The notes under the pieces were generated by a model. That model ran no database searches. It was not told where the DNA came from and worked only from the letters and a program-made list of their open reading frames with translations. Shown here one piece after another: positions 1-5,138 of a DNA stretch of 6,214 bases. How positions within the stretch are numbered: position 1 is the stretch's first letter; every line of letters starts with the position of its first letter. This DNA comes from JAUVZF01 sp035529015 (GTDB lineage: Bacteria > Planctomycetota > Phycisphaerae > FEN-1346), in assembly GCA_035529015.1 (NCBI GenBank), contig DATKXP010000414.1, positions 1-6,214 of the forward strand. Reading direction: 5' to 3'. The position numbers and the translations under genes are program-made.

Positions 1-18
1 CGCCCTCACGGCCGCCGC
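1..18. other. Left-edge remnant, no feature assigned
   Basis: These 18 bases lie downstream of the stop codon of the minus-strand oxidoreductase. They are GC-rich and too short to show a gene, terminator or ribosome-binding site. A following minus-strand gene could begin just outside the window, but nothing here supports that. Confidence 0.3.
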
Positions 19-1383
19 TTACCCCTCGATGGACCAGTCGTTGCTGTACTCCTTGGTCAGGTACTTGTTGGCCTCGGGGACGTTGGTGACCTTGCCGGCC
101 TTGCCGTCGTACTGGAGCGGCTTGCCGACGCGGTACGCGACCAGGCCCAGGAGCATCGTTTCCATCATATTGCCGGAGTACTCGAAGTCGCAGGCGGTTT
201 TCAGGTCGCCCTTGCACGCGTCGAGCCAGTCCTGCTGGAAGTGGCCGAGGTCGGGCAGCATCTTCTCCTTCGGCCGCTTGTTGTAGTAACTCAGGTCGGT
301 GTCCTTGCCGTAGGGAATGAGGACACGCTTCTGGAAGTCGGCGATGATGAAGCCCTTGTCGCCCTTGAACATGGCGCCGTGGCCGATCTTGTTGAGGTCG
401 ATGAAGTTCATCGGCGACTTGGGCATGTCGCCGCCCATGCACCACGTCAGTTGGATGGCGGGCCGCCAGTCGTTCTTCGGCATGTCCCACGTGGCGGTCA
501 TCCGGACGGGCACGACCTCCGGGTTGAACTTGTCGCCCGAGGCCTTGGCCGTGGTCGGCACACCCGCGTCGATGGCGTTCCAGGCGAGGTCCATGGTGTG
601 GGCGCCCATGTCGCCCACCTGGCCCGTGCCGAAATCCCAGTACATGTTCCAACTCAGGCATCCCCCGAAGTACCCCCGGTTGTAGGGATGATACGGCGCC
701 GGCCCGAGCCAGAGTTCGTAGTGGAGCGCCTTGGGCGGAATGCCCTCGCCCGGCAGGTAGCCGGGGCGGGGGATCTGGCGGTTGCCCCAGGCCCACGCGG
801 CCTTCAGTTCGCCGATCGCCCCGTCAACCACCAGTTCGCGCACCCGGTTGAAGTTCGGGTCCTGGTGCCGCTGCGTCCCCTGCTGGGTGGCCAGTTTGTT
901 CTTCTTGGCCAGGTACTTGGCCCGGAGCAGGCGGACCTCTTCCACCGTGATGCCCATGGGCTTCTCGCAGTAGATGTGCAGGTCGCGGTTCAGGGCCCAC
1001 GAGCAGATGAACGCGTGCGTGTGGTCGGTGGTGCAGCAGATGACGGCGTCCAGGCCCTTCTGGTCCAGGCACTTCCGCCAGTCGATGTACGTCTGGGCCT
1101 TTGGAAACCGCTTGGCGGCCTTGGCCAGGTGATCCTCGTTCACGTCGCACAGGGCCACAATGTTCTCTTTCGAGGCCGTCCCGAAATGGGCGCCGGCACG
1201 GCCGCCCGTGGCGATCATCGCGATGTTCAACGTGTTGCTCGGGGCGCTCGCGCCGCCGACCACCCCGCTGGGCAGGACGACCAGTCCGGCCCCTGCGGCC
1301 GCCGCGGTCTTCAGAAACTCGCGCCTCGGCATGGCACCCGTCTTCGTCGGCACATCCTGACGGCGTTCGCTCTCGTGCTTCAT
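19..1383 (-). CDS. Tat-exported Gfo/Idh/MocA family oxidoreductase
   Basis: Complete 454-residue protein of the NAD(P)-dependent Gfo/Idh/MocA family, which oxidises or reduces hydroxyl groups on sugars, inositols and glycosides. The leader carries a twin-arginine motif, RREFLK (Arg20-Arg21), followed by an Ala/Gly-rich hydrophobic stretch to about residue 47, so export folded through Tat is expected. A Rossmann domain starts near residue 52, with the nucleotide-binding loop ATGGRAGAH at 58-66, an acidic strand end (CDVNE, ~79-83), TTDHTHA at 118-124, and the family signature CEKPMG at 139-144, whose Lys141 is the usual catalytic lysine. The C-terminal substrate domain has WLGPAP (225-230) and GDMGAHTMD (257-265), where Asp and His typically line the active site. 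I chose the first Met because a strong GGAAGGAG site sits 9 nt upstream; the alternative Met18 lacks one. EKP argues against GH109, which in my recollection has a different motif there. The exact substrate cannot be told. It diverges from the sulfatase gene. Confidence 0.93.
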   Translation of the reverse strand: MKHESERRQDVPTKTGAMPRREFLKTAAAAGAGLVVLPSGVVGGASAPSNTLNIAMIATGGRAGAHFGTASKENIVALCDVNEDHLAKAAKRFPKAQTYIDWRKCLDQKGLDAVICCTTDHTHAFICSWALNRDLHIYCEKPMGITVEEVRLLRAKYLAKKNKLATQQGTQRHQDPNFNRVRELVVDGAIGELKAAWAWGNRQIPRPGYLPGEGIPPKALHYELWLGPAPYHPYNRGYFGGCLSWNMYWDFGTGQVGDMGAHTMDLAWNAIDAGVPTTAKASGDKFNPEVVPVRMTATWDMPKNDWRPAIQLTWCMGGDMPKSPMNFIDLNKIGHGAMFKGDKGFIIADFQKRVLIPYGKDTDLSYYNKRPKEKMLPDLGHFQQDWLDACKGDLKTACDFEYSGNMMETMLLGLVAYRVGKPLQYDGKAGKVTNVPEANKYLTKEYSNDWSIEG

Positions 1384-1392
1384 CGCGTATCA

Positions 1393-1400
1393 CTCCTTCC
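1393..1400 (-). promoter_or_regulatory. Ribosome-binding site of the Gfo/Idh/MocA gene
   Basis: On the minus strand these bases read GGAAGGAG, a near-perfect Shine-Dalgarno sequence ending 9 nt before the ATG at 1383. It decides the start in favour of the first Met over the internal Met18, which would place the twin-arginine pair almost at the N-terminus but has only weak purine content upstream. Confidence 0.75.
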
Positions 1401-1426
1401 AGAATCAGGGTTCATCCGGCCCCCGG

Positions 1427-1435
1427 AGTATACCA
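1427..1435 (-). promoter_or_regulatory. Candidate extended -10 promoter for the Gfo/Idh/MocA gene
   Basis: The minus strand reads TGGTATACT, an extended -10 element (TGn plus TATACT, five of six consensus bases), standing out in very GC-rich surroundings. No good -35 hexamer lies at 16-18 bp, which fits an extended -10 promoter. Transcription would begin near 1420 and leave a leader of roughly 37 nt containing the strong ribosome-binding site. This is motif evidence only. Confidence 0.45.
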
Positions 1436-1518
1436 CACCTCCGCGGCAACGTCTTGCATCTTCTCGGGCGAAACCCGCCATGCCGCCCGCCCGCGTTCAC
1501 GTTGCCCCCGCTCATCCC

Positions 1519-1547
1519 TTGCCCCACCGCCCCTGAAGCATTACGAT
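1519..1547 (+). promoter_or_regulatory. Weak sigma70-like promoter candidate for the sulfatase
   Basis: TTGCCC at 1519-1524 and TACGAT at 1542-1547 are separated by 17 bp, the optimal spacing, and each hexamer matches four of six consensus positions. Transcription would start near 1555 and leave a leader of about 125 nt before the sulfatase ATG. In a region this GC-rich the match is suggestive but could be chance. Confidence 0.27.
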
Positions 1548-1665
1548 ACGCCTATGGTCCCGACCGCGCAACACGCGTCTGACCCAACGGCATGACGCTC
1601 ATGGAACGAAGAGAAGCCCGAACGGCCGTGAAGCCAAGGTGTGTGTCACTCCTGCGGCGCCAAAC

Positions 1666-1670
1666 GAGGA
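1666..1670 (+). promoter_or_regulatory. Ribosome-binding site of the sulfatase
   Basis: GAGGA ends 9 nt before the ATG at 1680. This supports that ATG over the in-frame GTG at 1641, which would add 13 residues in front of the Tat leader without adding any recognisable feature. Confidence 0.6.
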
Positions 1671-1679
1671 TGCCGGAAT

Positions 1680-3188
1680 ATGAAACGTTCGAATCTGTCC
1701 CGACGTGATTTCCTCGGCCTTGCCGCGGCGGGCCTGGTTGGCCTGGGGCTTCCCCTGGCGGCGGGCGGGCGCAGCCGGAAGCGGCCGAACGTCCTGTTCA
1801 TCGCCATCGACGATCTTCGGCCGGAGTTGGGCTGCTACGGCAATCGGCACATCAAGACGCCGAACATGGACGCCCTGGCCCACAGCGGCGTCACGTTTAC
1901 GCGCGCCTACTGCCAGCAGGCCGTCTGCAATCCCTCCCGCGCCAGCCTGATGACCGGCCTGCGCCCCGACTCGACCAGGGTCTGGGACCTCGTGACGCAC
2001 TTCCGCAATACGATCCCCGACGTGGTCACCCTGCCGCAGCAGTTCAAGCGTCACGGCTACCACGCGGTGGGCATGGGCAAGATCTACCACAACACGCTGC
2101 CGGACCGGGCCTCCTGGTCCGTCCCCCAACCCCGCCCGCGAGGGTACCGCCTGTACTCGCCCGAGGCACGCGAACGCATGGACGCCTGCCAGGCCGAGGC
2201 GCGTAAGCGGGGGGTATCCGAAACGGTCATCCGCGGGCACTTCCGCGGCCCGGCAACCGACAGCGGAGACGGGCCGGACAACCAGCGACACGATGGGGCC
2301 CTGACCGACCTGGCCGTCCAACACCTGCGCGACCTCGAAGCCGGCGACGAGCCTTTCTTCCTGGCAGTCGGATACATCTGGCCTCACCTGCCGTGGACGC
2401 CCCCGAAACGGTACTGGGACCTGTACGATGCGGCCGAGATTCCGCTGGCCGAGAACGACTTCACGCCGCGCGGCGCGCCCCCGATGGCGATGAACACGAT
2501 GTACGAACTGCGGGCCTACATGGACTTCGCCGGCACCCCCACCCCCGCGCAGGGATCGCTGACCGAGGCGCAGCGGCGGCGCCTCAAGCACGGCTACTAC
2601 GCCGCGGTCACCTTCGTCGATACGCAGGTCGGGCGGCTGCTCGCCGAACTGGATCGCCTCGGGCTTCGCCAGGACACGATCATCATCCTCTGGGGCGATC
2701 ACGGCTGGAAACTCGGAGAGCACAACAGTTGGTGCAAGCAGACCAACTACGAAATCGACACGCGCGTGCCCATGATCCTCTGTGCCCCGAAGGCCGCCGC
2801 GAATGGAACGTCCTGCGAGGCGCTCGTGGAATTCGTTGACATCTACCCCACCCTCTGCGACCTCGCCGGACTGCCGCTGCCCCCGCATCTGCAGGGCACC
2901 AGCATGGCCCCCCTGCTCGAAGACGTCCGGCGCCCGTGGAAGCCGGCTGCGTTCAGCCAATTCCGCCGGCGCCACGAGGGGGTGGAGTACATGGGATACA
3001 CCATGCGAACCGATCGCTACCGGTTCGTGGAATGGCGTAACCGCAAGACGGCAGAGGTCGTCGCCCACGAACTCTACGACCACGCGAATGACCCCGGCGA
3101 GAACGCCAACCTCGCCGACGACAAGCAGTACGCCGCCCTGGTCGCACGCCTCGCCAAACAACTCCGCGCCGCCCTGCTGTCGCCCTGA
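1680..3188 (+). CDS. Tat-exported type I sulfatase, iduronate-2-sulfatase-like
   Basis: Complete 502-residue formylglycine-dependent sulfatase that would hydrolyse sulfate esters on a glycan outside the cytoplasm. The N-terminus has a twin-arginine leader, SRRDFLG (Arg8-Arg9), then a hydrophobic stretch to about residue 29. Metal-binding Asp44-Asp45 lie in the strand NVLFIAIDDLRPELG. The activation motif CNPSR (Cys83, Arg87) matches C-x-P-S-R, so Cys83 should be converted to formylglycine by a maturase, none of which is encoded here. Further active-site residues are MGKIYH (Lys134, His137), WPH (His236), GDHG (Asp340-His341) and Lys353. The stretches RPDSTRVWDL, GDHGWKLGEH and NDPGENANL resemble iduronate-2-sulfatases in particular; the native substrate may still be another 2-O-sulfated sugar. 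Start chosen by the Tat motif and GAGGA at -9; an in-frame GTG at 1641 is less likely. The TGA stop lies inside CCCTGAGCGAG, the first bases of the downstream repeat mosaic. It converges on the GH29 gene. Confidence 0.94.
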   Translation: MKRSNLSRRDFLGLAAAGLVGLGLPLAAGGRSRKRPNVLFIAIDDLRPELGCYGNRHIKTPNMDALAHSGVTFTRAYCQQAVCNPSRASLMTGLRPDSTRVWDLVTHFRNTIPDVVTLPQQFKRHGYHAVGMGKIYHNTLPDRASWSVPQPRPRGYRLYSPEARERMDACQAEARKRGVSETVIRGHFRGPATDSGDGPDNQRHDGALTDLAVQHLRDLEAGDEPFFLAVGYIWPHLPWTPPKRYWDLYDAAEIPLAENDFTPRGAPPMAMNTMYELRAYMDFAGTPTPAQGSLTEAQRRRLKHGYYAAVTFVDTQVGRLLAELDRLGLRQDTIIILWGDHGWKLGEHNSWCKQTNYEIDTRVPMILCAPKAAANGTSCEALVEFVDIYPTLCDLAGLPLPPHLQGTSMAPLLEDVRRPWKPAAFSQFRRRHEGVEYMGYTMRTDRYRFVEWRNRKTAEVVAHELYDHANDPGENANLADDKQYAALVARLAKQLRAALLSP

Positions 3189-3213
3189 GCGAGTGCAGCG
3201 AGTCGAACGGGTC

Positions 3214-3226
3214 TCGCCGGGTGCCA
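3214..3226 (+). repeat. 13-bp direct repeat, copy 1
   Basis: TCGCCGGGTGCCA occurs here and again at 3289-3301, start to start 75 bp apart. Its core GGGTGCCA recurs at 3373-3380. Both long copies sit immediately 5' of or overlapping different following modules, as expected for a repeated mobile or recombining block. Confidence 0.6.
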
Positions 3227-3242
3227 CTCGCCGCGGCGAGTG
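3225..3242. repeat. 18-bp perfect palindrome
   Basis: CACTCGCCGCGGCGAGTG is identical to its reverse complement over all 18 bases. It overlaps the end of the first 13-bp repeat. It could form a cruciform or RNA hairpin with almost no loop, or be a dimeric protein-binding site; it could equally be one arm of a dispersed repeat. Confidence 0.65.
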
Positions 3243-3258
3243 CCTATCAACCGTGTGC

Positions 3259-3282
3259 CACGGCCAGCCTTGCCCGGCCGTG
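3259..3282. repeat. Hairpin with 7-bp stem
   Basis: CACGGCC (3259-3265) pairs perfectly with GGCCGTG (3276-3282) across a 10-nt loop. It lies between the first two GGGTGCCA copies. No T-tract follows, so a simple intrinsic terminator is not supported. Confidence 0.55.
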
Positions 3283-3288
3283 CGTTGT

Positions 3289-3301
3289 TCGCCGGGTGCC
3301 A
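3289..3301 (+). repeat. 13-bp direct repeat, copy 2
   Basis: Exact second copy of TCGCCGGGTGCCA (first at 3214-3226). It is followed after about 20 bp by a GC-rich hairpin, as copy 1 is by other hairpins, so each copy leads a structured segment. Confidence 0.6.
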
Positions 3302-3321
3302 TGCTTTCGCCCGCCATCGAG

Positions 3322-3341
3322 CCGGGAGCCGAAGCTCCCGG
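3322..3341. repeat. Perfect 8-bp hairpin with CGAA tetraloop
   Basis: CCGGGAGC (3322-3329) pairs with GCTCCCGG (3334-3341) around a CGAA loop. This is a very stable structure on either strand and the strongest candidate in the convergent region for slowing or stopping transcription, although no T-run follows on either side. Confidence 0.65.
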
Positions 3342-3442
3342 TCACGCTCCCCGCCCTGGGCTCCCGAACGATGGGTGCCAGGGTCATCCCGAAACGAGAG
3401 CGTGCTGGTTCTCCTGCCTCGCACCTGACCACAAGAAGGTCC

Positions 3443-5074
3443 TTAGTTCACCGCCATTGTGCTGTGTCCCCAGAACCAGTATCCAGAACCAGGTTCGAAC
3501 CAGGTTCGAACCAGGTTCGGAGCCCATGCCGAACGGATAAAGGTTCCTTCATGGAATTCGGTGGCATCCGACGCGATGACGGCCGAAGCGGGGGTTGCGT
3601 CGCTTCCCTGGCTGCTCGCCGAAGTGACGGCGCTGATCGTCAGGGTCTCGCCGACACTCGGGATCACGGGGATCTCCATCGCGGGTTTGTCGAGTTCCAG
3701 CGCGATAATCGTGTCGAACTCGTGAACGACGTCGGCAGGTCGGCTGTTCTTCTTGTCATTGCCCAGCACGATGGTGAGATTGCCGTCCTTCTGGGTCACA
3801 TTGGCGTGACCGCCGGTCAGGACGCGCGAAGAGACCACCTTGGCCGGCAGGTCCGGGAGGGTGAGCATGCCGTTCCAGATGCCGAGCACATGAAGGTAGA
3901 CGGTGTTGCCGCTCTTGCGGCGCGTGGCACAACCCCAGGGCCCGGGCCTATAGGGTCCACCCCGCGTGGCGTAGATGCTCTCGCCGTATTGCTTGAGCCA
4001 CGCGCCCATCTGGAGGTAGCGCTCAACGTGCCGCGGATTGATGCTTCCGTCCGGGGCCGGACCGGTGTTGAGCAGCAGATTGCCCCCGTTCCCGGCACAG
4101 CGGACCAAGAGGCCTATGGCATCGGCAAGACTGTGCGGCCTGCTGTCGCCTGAATAGCCCCAGCCGCCGCCGATCTTCGTGCACGTTTCCCAAGGTCGGT
4201 TGATTTGGAACCGCCCGATCTGGCCTTCGGGACCGCCGAAATCACCAAAGCGCCAGTGGCGCGGGGCACAGCGGTGGTTCGAGATCAGGTGCGGCTGAAG
4301 TTTGCGCAGCACGTTCAGCAGTCTGGGCGTATCCCAAACATCGGGATGCTGGCCCAGGCCGTCCCACCAGATGCCGTCAATGCGCCCGTAGTTCGTATAC
4401 AGTTCGAGCAACTGGGGATGGAGAAACTCGGCGCGATAACGCGAAAACTCCGGGCTATCGTACGGAACGTCGAACCGGGGTTCGTGCCAATCCGGCTGGG
4501 AATAGTACCAGAACAATTTGACCTTGTGGCGGTGGCACGCGTCGGCCAACTCCTTGCAGATATCCCGCTTGAACGGCGTACTCGTGATATCATAGTCGGT
4601 CACGGCGGAGTCGAACATGCAGAAGCCTTGATGATGCTTGGCCGTGAAAACGAAATAGCGAGCCCCGGCATCCTTGATCATCTTGACGCAGGCGTCCGCG
4701 TCGAACTTCACCGGATTGAACGTCTTGTAGAGGTTGTCGTACGTCTCGGCCGGGATGCCTCGGGTGACCTTTCCGTCGGAGGAGTGGTGCGGGCGACGGC
4801 CCATGCGGCTCCAACTCACGGCCCCGGTCACCTGGCACGAGGGATCCCAGTGCATGAACACGCCGAACTTGTCGTCCTGCCATTGTTCGATGTGCGCCGG
4901 ATCCGCGTAGATCGTCGAGGCGAGTTCCGGCGACAGTTTGCTCACATAATCCGAATGTTCCTTGGGCGGGACATACGGCTCGACAACCCCGTCGTCGTTG
5001 GCAGGCGCGCCCGCGGCCAACAATCGCACGGCAAGCAGACAGGCGAACCATGACACTCCAGCGATTCTCAACAT
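3443..5074 (-). CDS. GH29 alpha-L-fucosidase, Sec-exported, C-terminally truncated
   Basis: 543-residue exo-alpha-L-fucosidase that would release terminal fucose outside the cytoplasm. A Sec signal peptide (LLAVRLLAAGAPA) ends near residue 25. Family motifs of the (beta/alpha)8 domain follow in order: FGVFMHWD (~70-77), KHHQGF (146-151; the family commonly has KHHDGF), RIDGIWWDG (231-239) with presumed nucleophile Asp238, and WETC (295-298) of the GH29 signature, followed by WGY (305-307) and NLLLNTGPAPDGS. A beta-sandwich domain extends to ~470. From ~478 a discoidin-like F5/8 type C domain begins but stops after WAPN (~520); the last ~23 residues, rich in Trp and Gly, come from the tandem-repeat sequence. 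The neighbouring GH29 paralogue keeps the whole domain, so truncation is likely; the catalytic part is intact. Start is the Met after AGGAAGGAAGG at 7 nt; an in-frame Met 34 codons upstream would put a basic stretch before the signal peptide. Probably co-transcribed with the GH29 gene 64 bp upstream. Confidence 0.93.
   Translation of the reverse strand: MLRIAGVSWFACLLAVRLLAAGAPANDDGVVEPYVPPKEHSDYVSKLSPELASTIYADPAHIEQWQDDKFGVFMHWDPSCQVTGAVSWSRMGRRPHHSSDGKVTRGIPAETYDNLYKTFNPVKFDADACVKMIKDAGARYFVFTAKHHQGFCMFDSAVTDYDITSTPFKRDICKELADACHRHKVKLFWYYSQPDWHEPRFDVPYDSPEFSRYRAEFLHPQLLELYTNYGRIDGIWWDGLGQHPDVWDTPRLLNVLRKLQPHLISNHRCAPRHWRFGDFGGPEGQIGRFQINRPWETCTKIGGGWGYSGDSRPHSLADAIGLLVRCAGNGGNLLLNTGPAPDGSINPRHVERYLQMGAWLKQYGESIYATRGGPYRPGPWGCATRRKSGNTVYLHVLGIWNGMLTLPDLPAKVVSSRVLTGGHANVTQKDGNLTIVLGNDKKNSRPADVVHEFDTIIALELDKPAMEIPVIPSVGETLTISAVTSASSQGSDATPASAVIASDATEFHEGTFIRSAWAPNLVRTWFEPGSGYWFWGHSTMAVN
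3470..3520. repeat. Tandem 11-bp repeat array at the fucosidase 3' end
   Basis: GAACCAGGTTC is present in three perfect head-to-tail copies at 3486-3496, 3497-3507 and 3508-3518. Each unit is an inverted repeat of 5 bp around one central base, and the junctions form the palindrome GGTTCGAACC. To the left, CCAGAACCAG occurs at 3470-3479 and again at 3483-3492. Because 11 is not a multiple of 3, the fucosidase frame reads successive units differently (NLV, RTWF, EPG). The array lies inside the coding sequence and seems to have replaced the normal 3' end of the gene. Confidence 0.85.
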
Positions 5075-5081
5075 GGGCGAC

Positions 5082-5092
5082 CCTTCCTTCCT
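5082..5092 (-). promoter_or_regulatory. Ribosome-binding site of the first GH29 gene
   Basis: The minus strand reads AGGAAGGAAGG, ending 7 nt before the ATG at 5074. This purine-rich site fixes the start at the Met that begins the signal peptide. Confidence 0.72.
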
Positions 5093-5138
5093 GGTCGGTT
5101 TGGTTGTCAAGCGGGGGGCACTGCCGCCAACTGCTGTC

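Larger units (their letters stand above)
1384..1679. other. Divergent intergenic region between oxidoreductase and sulfatase
   Basis: This 296-bp stretch separates the start codons of two divergent genes. I see no convincing small gene: the open frames crossing it are shadows of the oxidoreductase in other frames. It holds the two ribosome-binding sites, an extended -10 candidate facing left and a weaker sigma70-like candidate facing right. I found no inverted repeat that would suggest a regulator-binding operator and no riboswitch-like structure. Confidence 0.6.
3183..3442. repeat. Mosaic of short GC-rich repeats between convergent genes
   Basis: The 254 bp between the sulfatase and fucosidase stop codons contain no plausible gene. 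Instead there is a patchwork of repeat-like modules. It begins with CCCTGAGCGAG, which holds the sulfatase stop, and a 9-bp-period direct repeat of AGCGAGT at 3188-3194 and 3197-3203. GGGTGCCA follows three times (3219, 3294, 3373), with GC-rich hairpins in the gaps. From memory, similar hairpin-forming modules are dispersed through many planctomycete genomes; I could not check this here. The hairpins could also act as transcription stops for the two converging genes, although no T-run follows them. Confidence 0.6.

Noticed and set aside
1329..1339. Inverted 11-bp match to the repeat segment GGGTGCCATGC at 3294-3304
   Set aside because: It lies in the coding region for the Tat leader. An 11-bp match between two places in 6 kb on either strand is expected by chance, and no other part of the repeat is present.
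19..1383. Possible GH109 glycosidase instead of an oxidoreductase
   Set aside because: The protein has CEKPMG with the catalytic-type lysine, whereas GH109 enzymes, as I recall, have a different motif at that place, so oxidoreductase is the safer call.
241..1536. Long plus-strand open frame of 431 codons opposite the oxidoreductase
   Set aside because: It is the antisense shadow of a well-supported gene in GC-rich DNA; the translation is rich in Val, Arg, Gly and Pro with no recognisable motif.
1599..3317. 572-codon minus-strand frame opposite the sulfatase
   Set aside because: It lies fully antisense to a gene with intact sulfatase motifs, extends into the repeat region, and shows no domain of its own.
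3492..3512. GGTTCGAACC resembles the T-arm of a tRNA
   Set aside because: It is the junction palindrome of the 11-bp tandem array. No acceptor, D-arm or anticodon stem lies at the right distance on either strand.
3183..3520. CRISPR array
   Set aside because: The repeats are only 8-13 bp, the 11-bp units have no spacers, and no cas gene is present.
3221..4153. Plus-strand open frame crossing the repeat region into the fucosidase
   Set aside because: Its N-terminal part is translated repeat DNA and the rest is antisense to GH29; it has no motif and no convincing ribosome-binding site.
5105..5110. Perfect TTGACA on the minus strand between the two GH29 genes
   Set aside because: No -10-like hexamer lies at 15-19 bp; that stretch is the purine-rich ribosome-binding site, so a separate internal promoter is not supported.
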